NCBI GenBank assembly: GCA_026692885.1
Contig: JAPLNJ010000972.1
Coordinates: 1-21,420, forward strand
DNA: 21,420 nucleotides
Direction: 5' to 3'
Origin: Planctomycetota bacterium
GTDB lineage: Bacteria > Planctomycetota > Planctomycetia > Pirellulales > Pirellulaceae
The notes under the pieces were generated by a model. That model was not told the origin of the DNA. It did not search any database and worked only from the letters and a program-made list of their open reading frames with translations. Each line of letters starts with the position of its first letter. Position 1 is the first letter of the stretch. Of the stretch, positions 16,098 through 21,420 are shown piece after piece. The translations under genes and the position numbers were made by a program.

Positions 16098-16122
16098 GCC
16101 GACCGGATTGCATCCGGTCGGC
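16098..16122. terminator. Perfect 11-bp intergenic hairpin
   Basis: GCCGACCGGAT, loop TGC and ATCCGGTCGGC pair perfectly within the 59-bp gap between the 85- and 94-residue genes. On the minus strand it is followed by CCTTC and then the ribosome site of the next gene. Confidence 0.6.
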
Positions 16123-16136
16123 AGGTTATTCATCCG

Positions 16137-16394
16137 TTACTCGACCGCCTCGGCCGGGTCAGCTGGCACTTCGTGCTCCCAGATCCAGGCGTACGCCATG
16201 TCGACGACCTTGGCGACAATAGGGAGGTCATCGCGACGAAACGTCGCGGAGTCCTTCCATTGATCGCCATCCTTGTAGAGACGCGTGACCGTGACATTGA
16301 ACCAAACATCCCGATGTTCGGTCTGATTGGCCCAAATCGCGGCTCGGATGCGTCCCAGGCGGATTTCGTGGACCGGTTTGTGTTTTTGTGCCAT
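16137..16394 (-). CDS. Small element-borne protein, family A (85 residues)
   Basis: The start at 16394 is chosen because AGGAG lies six bases upstream; the longer frame to 16463 has no such site. Core sequence: KPVHEIRLGRIRAAIW, DVWFNVTVTRLYKDGDQWK, RRDDLPIVAKVVDMAYAWIW, acidic tail. It is a paralogue of the 77-residue protein at 14711-14944. Alternating beta strands then one amphipathic helix suggest a compact nucleic-acid- or protein-binding domain. It heads the run of small genes and is probably transcribed from the 365-bp gap upstream. Confidence 0.7.
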   Translation of the reverse strand: MAQKHKPVHEIRLGRIRAAIWANQTEHRDVWFNVTVTRLYKDGDQWKDSATFRRDDLPIVAKVVDMAYAWIWEHEVPADPAEAVE

Positions 16395-16759
16395 AAGCAC
16401 TCCTGTTGAATTGGGTCCGGCGGCTGTTTCTGTTGCCCGTCGAACCTCGTTGTTACACGGCATCGGTGTTCAGCACCGCTGCCACTTAAGTGTGGGCTGT
16501 CCGGAGACAGTCCGAAAACCAGACCGAAAACCTCTGGGGCAAACCTACCGCCGGGCACATCTGGTACGCGTGCGCGAGCGATAAACATTCAGACTGGATT
16601 TCTCCAGTGACTCGGTGAGCTGCGTTCCCCTGAACGTCAGTTCCACCTACGGTTTGCTAAGGTCTGTTACCCGTTGTTTTTCCGTGCTCCAGGGCCAGGA
16701 GCGTTGAGACCCATGGAAAGGGAGTCAAAAAATACGAGTGGTCGAAGCACCTCCTTCTT
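16395..16759. other. Intergenic region, likely promoter of the small-gene run
   Basis: No convincing gene is seen on either strand in 365 bp. Short inverted repeats occur (CGGTG/CACCG near 16465-16480, CTGTC/GACAG near 16498-16512, TGGCT/AGCCA at 16763-16774 just inside the upstream gene). I could not identify a promoter with confidence. Confidence 0.3.
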
Positions 16760-17473
16760 TCAGTGGCTGGAGCCAATCAGAGGCAGCAGCTCCGGCAGCG
16801 CCACCACCTGCAGCAGAACGCTGCGAGTGTCTCGCACCTGAGCCAATGCCTCGTAGATCCGTCGTGCCTTTTGGCGAAAAACGGTTAAGACCGTGATCTC
16901 GAAGCGTCCCGCCTCGATGAGCTGCCTGAACCCGGGCTGGCGGACATGGTCGTCGATGTCTGTGCGGAGCGATTGGAGAACCCGGTCCCAACGGCCGCGG
17001 CGGGCGGCGTCAACCCGAGCGAGACCGAGACGGCCTGATCCTGCGGGGTCAAAGTAGTAGCCGCTGGGCAAGCCTGGCCGCTGAAGACTTGGAAAATTCC
17101 GTGTGAGGTCATCCGCCGTGAGTCGATGACGGGGCTTGTCGGATAGGCAGCAGAACCGCAACAGGGCCAAGGCCCGCAGCTTGGCCGGTTCCGACAGGGG
17201 GCCGATTCGCTGCTCGGCCAATCCGCAACGCTCCGCGCCGACGGCATCCAAGTACCAATACTTGGCGCCGTGGTACAGCGGGGCGGAGCCGACCAGCGAT
17301 TGCCGCTGGCAATCCCGCAGCACGTCCTTGATCTGTCGCGGTCCCCTTGCCGAGAACACGGGCAAGCGTTCGAGCGCGGCGAAGACAGTCAGCCGATATC
17401 GGGCTACGTGATTCAAGACGGCCTCGGTCAACTCGGCGGGGACAAACTCTGTTTGGGGTATATCGTGCGGCAT
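16760..17473 (-). CDS. Replic_Relax-like winged-helix protein, second copy
   Basis: A 237-residue protein starting at 17473, four bases after the stop of the preceding gene, with GGTGAC as ribosome site; the upstream in-frame Met lies inside that gene. The N-terminal 90 residues (VLNHVARYRLTVFAALERLP, VLRDCQRQSLVGSAPL, YWYLDAVGAE) read like a winged helix. The C-terminal half (SGYYFDPAGSG, LGLARVDAARRGRWDR, FRQLIEAGRFEITVLTV) has the strand-acid-strand order of nuclease-like domains found in Replic_Relax proteins. It seems related in layout to its neighbour at 17478-18113. It may help process or relax DNA at the transfer origin. Family assignment is tentative. Confidence 0.5.
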   Translation of the reverse strand: MPHDIPQTEFVPAELTEAVLNHVARYRLTVFAALERLPVFSARGPRQIKDVLRDCQRQSLVGSAPLYHGAKYWYLDAVGAERCGLAEQRIGPLSEPAKLRALALLRFCCLSDKPRHRLTADDLTRNFPSLQRPGLPSGYYFDPAGSGRLGLARVDAARRGRWDRVLQSLRTDIDDHVRQPGFRQLIEAGRFEITVLTVFRQKARRIYEALAQVRDTRSVLLQVVALPELLPLIGSSH

Positions 17474-17477
17474 AAAG

Positions 17478-18113
17478 TCACCACAGTTCGTAAGGGAGGT
17501 CGAGCTCGACGCAATGCTCGTGAAAGCGGTCGATCTGGGACGCACTATTGCGGCCAGCGGATTCGATCACCCGCAACACTCGCCCGTTCGCATCGCAGAG
17601 AAACGCATCCGGGTCCTTGATCCGGTATCCGGCCTTGGGCAAGGCGTGCTCGCCGATCCACAACTTCGCCAGGCGTGGAAGAGCGACGCGGTAGTGAACG
17701 TAGACCGCTGCCAACCGCAGATCGTGGTCCCGGTGCTCCGGCGGAGGGAGTCGGCGTGCCGTGCTGCCGAGCAGGCAGGCGGCCATGGGCGAAGCCACGC
17801 AGACACTCGTGGGCCGGGCCGGCTGCGACCAGCGGGCCCGCGACTCGCAGGCGATACGTTCCGCATCCGGGTCCTCCTGGCCAGGCTCCCATGTGAACAG
17901 GGGCCGGCGCACAGGAAGCAGCGGATGCGCGTTGATGATGTGACATTCGATCCAACCAGCCTTGGCCAACAGTTCCAACCGGCGCCTCGCCGTGCCTTGG
18001 TTTCGAGCTTCCGGCCACCAGACTTTCGCGGCGAGGTGCAGGGGGAACAGGCGTACGCGTCCAGTCAGCGTCTCCAACAGGTCGTGATCCCGTGCCGTGA
18101 GGGTGAGGGTCAT
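17478..18113 (-). CDS. Replic_Relax-like DNA relaxation/transfer protein
   Basis: A 211-residue protein. Residues 1-70 form a winged helix (TARDHDLLETLTGRVRLFP, ARRRLELLAKAGWIE), as in the replication-relaxation family of plasmids and ICEs. The C-terminal part contains YRIKDPDAFLCDANGRVLRV, IESAGRN and FHEHCVELDLPYELW. This follows the PDa..., E.. pattern expected for the nuclease-like domain of that family. Its ATG overlaps the coupling-protein stop by four bases (ATGA), a sign of translational coupling. With the gene at 16760-17473 it forms a three-gene transfer operon. The role in nicking or loading DNA for transfer is inferred from neighbourhood. Confidence 0.6.
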   Translation of the reverse strand: MTLTLTARDHDLLETLTGRVRLFPLHLAAKVWWPEARNQGTARRRLELLAKAGWIECHIINAHPLLPVRRPLFTWEPGQEDPDAERIACESRARWSQPARPTSVCVASPMAACLLGSTARRLPPPEHRDHDLRLAAVYVHYRVALPRLAKLWIGEHALPKAGYRIKDPDAFLCDANGRVLRVIESAGRNSASQIDRFHEHCVELDLPYELW

Positions 18114-20536
18114 GTCCGCTTCCTCCGTCGGCGAGGCTGCTCGATCGGCTTTGCGGGTGGATCGTTCGGCGGCGACGGTTCAAGCTTCGGCATCGACTGT
18201 CCAAACTGTTGGAAGAGGGCATCAATCGCTCCGGTGTCGGCTGGGGACAGAGGTGCTCTGTCCTCGCCGATGACTTCCTCGGTCCACTGCGGCCCTGACG
18301 GAGTCGACTGGGAACCCGCGCCCGTGTCTTGGCCAACCGCTTGCCGCGGGACAAAAGTGCCTGGGCCGGTGGGCCAGGGCAGCGATTTGCGCCGCTGGTA
18401 CTCTTCTGCGGAGATGTGGTAGTTCGATTCAATGATGACCGGCAGGCCGCCATACTGAGCGTAGCCGGCGCCGCGACTGATGCGGAGGAAGCTGCGGAAG
18501 GGGTGATCGCTGGTGAGCAGAACGTCATTGAGCGTGAAGCGTGGTACCACTTGCTCCGTCTCGGAGTACGAAACCGGCCCGAGGCCAGTGATACTACTCT
18601 TTGCCGAGCAGCCCAATACTCGATCGACCGTCAAACCGCTGCCGTTGATGACCCGCTGTTGATCGTCGCTCGATGAGACGGAGAACCATTGGCGTAACCG
18701 GCAGTTGGCCTCGATGGCCGGGATCAGGTTCGTCGACGATTTCTTCAGATCCTGCATGCTCTGGTTCGCGAGGATCACACCGACGCCCATGCTGCGCGCC
18801 AATTGCATCATGTATTCGAGATTGCTGGCCACCATCCGTTGGAATTCGTCGATGACCAGGAACACCGGGTGCCGCCGCTCGGTTTGCGTGGCCGCGGCCA
18901 GCAACATGTAGTTCACCAGCCGGGCCATCTCCGGTGCGCCGCTCGGCGACAACGTGGCCGACAGATGGAAATAGAGCAGCTGCGGCTGTTGAAAGACCTG
19001 CGTCAGGTCGATGGCCTGTTCGACAACGTCTGGTGCATGCCCGGTGGAGGCGGTGACGTTGAGGGGTTCACAGGCCGCCAGCCGCTTGATGACCTCATGG
19101 ACATGGACACCCGCCTTGCGGATTTCGGGGTGCAGTTCGCGTTTCTTCGCCGTGGTGATCACGTTCCCGATGCAGTCAGCCAGTTCGGTGAACGTGGCCA
19201 CGTGCGGAAACGTCTTGAGGGCGTGATACAGAATCGCCGCGTTGGCGGAACTGTAATACCCCTGGCCATAGTCGGTGCCGTACGTCAGCCCGTTCGCACC
19301 GCAAAGAATGTCCGTTCGCGTGAGCAGGTCGAATTTTTTCCAGAACGGCTGAGTCATCGGGTTGAACGCGAACGTCGCTCGGTCGGCCTGGTTGGAGAAG
19401 GACTTGAGCCTCAGCGACACCCCACGTTCCCGGCGAACGGCCTCGGCCGAGGCTTGAAGGGTCGCTAGTAATTCGAGCGAATCGGCTTTCAGATCCAGTA
19501 CAATGACGCTGCAATCGCCGCTCATTACGAGCTGTTCAATGAGGGGGCAGAGGAACAGGGCGGTCTTTCCCGATCCGCTGTCACCCAGTCCGTGGGCATG
19601 CTCCCGAAATACGATCCGGGGAACCAGCACGGGGCTGCCATCCTCGACGACTCGTCCTAAGTAGATGCTGTTACGTTCCGTGAGGTCGGGTGAACGCCGC
19701 AGATCGGCAAGCATTGTTTCGACGTTATTGGCGGAGTTGGCCTGCTCTCGCTGCGCCGCGGCCTCCAGGAGTACCGGGATCGTCAACGAGATGGCTATCG
19801 CCCACGGCAGCGTGACCGGGAGCAAGATGAGGGCGATGAACGCGGGGCCCCAGATGACGCCGCCGTAACGTGAATGTTCGAAGCTGCTTGCACCCCGCGC
19901 GTCCAATTGCTGAGCGACCGATTGGTGCTCGGCCAGGGTCCATTGGTGTAGGCGGGGGAGCGGGGAATCCGCCCAGCGGACCAACATCACAGCAGCAAGC
20001 ACGGCGACGAGAGCGGCGAGGCTAACACGGTGACTGGCCGGACCGACAGGACTCCGCAACAAGCCGGGAAGCGGCCGGGGGTCAAAGGTGAACCACGAAA
20101 CGAGACTGTCGAAAACGACTCTCCATCGGGAGGAACGAAGACCTTCCGGACGCCGCACCGCGGCCGCCGCTAACGGCAGCGTGAGCACTGCGAACTTGAG
20201 AATCAAAGCCCCTGACCAGAGTACGGCTCCGGTCAGGAGGGCGGCGATGCCAGCCATGACGAAGAGTTGCCGTTGCCAGTCCAGGCGAAGTGGATCTGCG
20301 TTCGAACGAGGAAGAGGTGTTCCCGTACAGACGACGCTCCAGTGGCGCCCGAACGAGTAGACCAACACTCCGACCATGATCGACGCCAAGACGACTTGCA
20401 GACTCCACGGGATGTCGGGATTCAGGCAGAGGAAAGCCACCCCGGCGAGGAACAGCGGTTGCAATAGCCAACGGACTTGACCAGTCGCGATCCCGATGCC
20501 GAGTCCGATGGCGACGACCGGGCCTGCAAAAAGCAA
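18110..20536 (-). CDS. VirD4/TraG-type conjugative coupling ATPase
   Basis: An 808-residue inner-membrane ATPase that would link DNA substrate to a type IV secretion channel. The N-terminal 250 residues hold several membrane segments (VVAIGLGIGIATG, VVLASIMVGVLVY, FIALILLPVTLPWAI). The ATPase domain has Walker A GDSGSGKT (Lys324), VIVLDLK, and Walker B FLVIDEFQRM (Asp563-Glu564). The TraM-recognition-like region follows (ARSMGVGVILANQSMQDL). The C-terminal 120 residues are Pro-rich and basic. The start shown is a TTG at 20536 just after an in-frame TAA (20540-20542). Upstream of that stop, the same frame runs on as a matching hydrophobic leader, so the true gene may once have begun at 20671. 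Orientation and 4-bp overlap place it first in the operon with the two Replic_Relax-like genes. Confidence 0.85.
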   Translation of the reverse strand: MLFAGPVVAIGLGIGIATGQVRWLLQPLFLAGVAFLCLNPDIPWSLQVVLASIMVGVLVYSFGRHWSVVCTGTPLPRSNADPLRLDWQRQLFVMAGIAALLTGAVLWSGALILKFAVLTLPLAAAAVRRPEGLRSSRWRVVFDSLVSWFTFDPRPLPGLLRSPVGPASHRVSLAALVAVLAAVMLVRWADSPLPRLHQWTLAEHQSVAQQLDARGASSFEHSRYGGVIWGPAFIALILLPVTLPWAIAISLTIPVLLEAAAQREQANSANNVETMLADLRRSPDLTERNSIYLGRVVEDGSPVLVPRIVFREHAHGLGDSGSGKTALFLCPLIEQLVMSGDCSVIVLDLKADSLELLATLQASAEAVRRERGVSLRLKSFSNQADRATFAFNPMTQPFWKKFDLLTRTDILCGANGLTYGTDYGQGYYSSANAAILYHALKTFPHVATFTELADCIGNVITTAKKRELHPEIRKAGVHVHEVIKRLAACEPLNVTASTGHAPDVVEQAIDLTQVFQQPQLLYFHLSATLSPSGAPEMARLVNYMLLAAATQTERRHPVFLVIDEFQRMVASNLEYMMQLARSMGVGVILANQSMQDLKKSSTNLIPAIEANCRLRQWFSVSSSDDQQRVINGSGLTVDRVLGCSAKSSITGLGPVSYSETEQVVPRFTLNDVLLTSDHPFRSFLRISRGAGYAQYGGLPVIIESNYHISAEEYQRRKSLPWPTGPGTFVPRQAVGQDTGAGSQSTPSGPQWTEEVIGEDRAPLSPADTGAIDALFQQFGQSMPKLEPSPPNDPPAKPIEQPRRRRKRT

Positions 20537-20539
20537 GTC

Positions 20540-20671
20540 TTAGGGTTCGAGCCAGACTAGTCCCGGCGGCCAACACAGTAGGAACGTGACCAGCACCGCG
20601 GCCGCGCTGTATGAAAGACTGACTGCCAGCAGGCGAAGCTGGCTACCGAGCGGCACGCGCGGCGGCAGCAT
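20540..20671 (-). CDS. 43-residue membrane peptide, probable cut-off N-terminus of the coupling protein
   Basis: ATG 20671 opens MLPPRVPLGSQLRLL, a transmembrane stretch AAAVLVTFLLCWPPGLVW, then LEP and a TAA. Two codons later, in the same frame, the 808-residue coupling protein begins (LLFAGPVVAIGLG). The text reads straight through the stop as one membrane domain, which suggests that the TAA was formed by a point change in a longer gene of about 853 residues. Alternatively this is a separate short membrane peptide coupled to the ATPase. The ribosome site (GGAAA) is weak. Confidence 0.5.
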   Translation of the reverse strand: MLPPRVPLGSQLRLLAVSLSYSAAAVLVTFLLCWPPGLVWLEP

Positions 20672-20697
20672 TTCTGTTTCCGGCCGCGTCGCCGGTA

Positions 20698-21006
20698 GCC
20701 GGTCAAGTTGCAGGGGATTTCGAACCGATTCTTCAGGTCGTGGCTACGGCACATCCGGTGGCCCCGGAGGAGTACGTCGATTTTCGCTCTGCCGCGGCCG
20801 GGCGAGACAGGGCGGCCTTGCTTTGTCGCCGCTGGACGGGGGTGAGCTTAACGGAATTGTCGAGGCGTTTTGGACTGCGGCACCCGGACAGATCAGCCAA
20901 CCTGGTGCGCCGGGCAAAGCAGCGGGAAGCGGACTCCGCCGCCGATCGTTGCCAAATCCAGCAGGCCGAGTTGCTAGGGACCTCCAAAACCGAAAAACAA
21001 GTCTGA
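20698..21006 (+). pseudogene. C-terminal fragment of a REP-associated tyrosine transposase
   Basis: The frame AGDFEPILQVVATAHPV, DRAALLCRRWTGVSLTELSR, RRFGLRHPDRSANLVRRA, ending TSKTEKQV and stop 21006, matches the DnaA-C-like HTH tail of long REP-associated (Y1/HUH) transposases as I know them in planctomycetes. The nuclease half is absent upstream, where the coupling-protein leader lies on the other strand. The CAAGTCTGACCCC at the stop resembles the repeats that flank such genes. It is a non-functional remnant. Confidence 0.55.
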
Positions 21007-21020
21007 CCCCTGCGAGGTCC

Positions 21021-21420
21021 CAGGCTCGACAGCCGCCGACGGCGTTCGGCCAACCGTTCCCCGTCGGCCGTCAGCATCTGCAAGTCGGCCGCGGTCGGCT
21101 CCGCCGGCTGACCGGCCGCAGCCCTGCGTCTCGCGAAGAGAAACCACCAGCGGCGCGTGACATCCTCGTCAGCGCAATCCTGGACCACGTCGGGCCGATT
21201 GCGGAGCACGACATGCAGGTGTTACTCATAACGGAGAAAAACAGGACTTCGATGCCAAACTGCCCGGCTAGGAACTCTAAACGCTGTAGAACCCAGGCTT
21301 TGCGGTGACCGAAGCTCCGGCCCATGATCGGATCCTGGCCGCAGAGGAAGGCGCGCCGGACCGCGCGCTGGACGCAGGGATAAATGCCGACTTCCGGTTC
21401 CTCAATCAGGTCGCGTCGAG
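21021..21420 (-). pseudogene. Frameshifted N-terminal fragment of a REP-associated tyrosine transposase
   Basis: The minus strand reads RRDLIEEPEVGIYPCVQRAV, FLCGQDPIMGRSFGHRKAWV, EFLAGQFGIEVLFFSVMSN. One base is then missing near 21220, and in the next frame the product continues HVVLRNRPDVVQD, TRRWWFLFARRR and GERLAERRRRLSSL. In intact relatives the join reads MSNHLHVVLR, the HUH nuclease motif, so the indel destroys the catalytic HxH. Similarity stops at about 21021, where the opposite-strand fragment ends. The 5' end runs off the window by a few codons. It is inactive as written. Confidence 0.75.

Noticed and set aside
20733..21209. 158-residue intact minus-strand protein
   Set aside because: Its start lies within the transposase HUH motif after the frameshift and its second half is antisense to the other transposase remnant.

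Overview
The window looks like a piece of a planctomycete genome, probably Pirellulales-like. It is GC-rich. The first gene ends in a dockerin pair of the form used by planctomycete surface proteins and in the short AADVAAAW-type tail that such proteins carry. Remnants of the REP-associated transposases common in this phylum are also present. No taxonomic marker gene is present, so this is an inference.

Left part, about 1-9100, chromosomal backbone. It holds the 3' part of a large RHS/YD-repeat protein with a C-terminal dockerin (2-2764, +), a 1088-residue membrane-anchored patatin-like phospholipase (2994-6260, -) and a B12-domain radical SAM protein (6859-8319, -). Decayed material lies between and beyond them: an aldehyde dehydrogenase scrap at 6491-6652, a frameshifted minus-strand gene remnant at 8357-8620, and a small membrane ORF at 8634-8912.

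Boundary, 9057-9144. On the minus strand there is the 3' half of a tRNA-Lys(CTT) gene (anticodon loop, T arm, acceptor strand), followed by its own intrinsic terminator. The 5' half is missing. A tyrosine recombinase gene starts 86 bp further in. This is the classic junction of an element integrated into a tRNA gene at the anticodon loop.

Right part, 9145 to beyond 21420, integrated element (ICE- or IME-like). Integrase (9230-10306, +) and an excisionase-type gene (10194-10418, -) overlap tail to tail. Everything else in the element reads leftward on the minus strand: a Cys-rich mini-protein, a RepB-type archaeo-eukaryotic primase, a complete class II (adenosylcobalamin) ribonucleotide reductase, five small accessory genes separated by perfect hairpins, two Replic_Relax-like winged-helix proteins and a VirD4/TraG-type coupling ATPase. 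The coupling ATPase gene has an in-frame stop close to its 5' end. The window closes in two converging, decayed REP-associated transposase fragments. No relaxase or T4SS channel gene is visible, so the far end of the element, where an intact tRNA-Lys is predicted, lies to the right.

The most interesting points are a B12-dependent ribonucleotide reductase carried beside a primase on an integrating element and preceded by a terminator-like hairpin only 25 nt from its start codon; the repeated gene-hairpin-gene layout of the small cargo genes; and a family of small paralogous beta-rich proteins encoded there.
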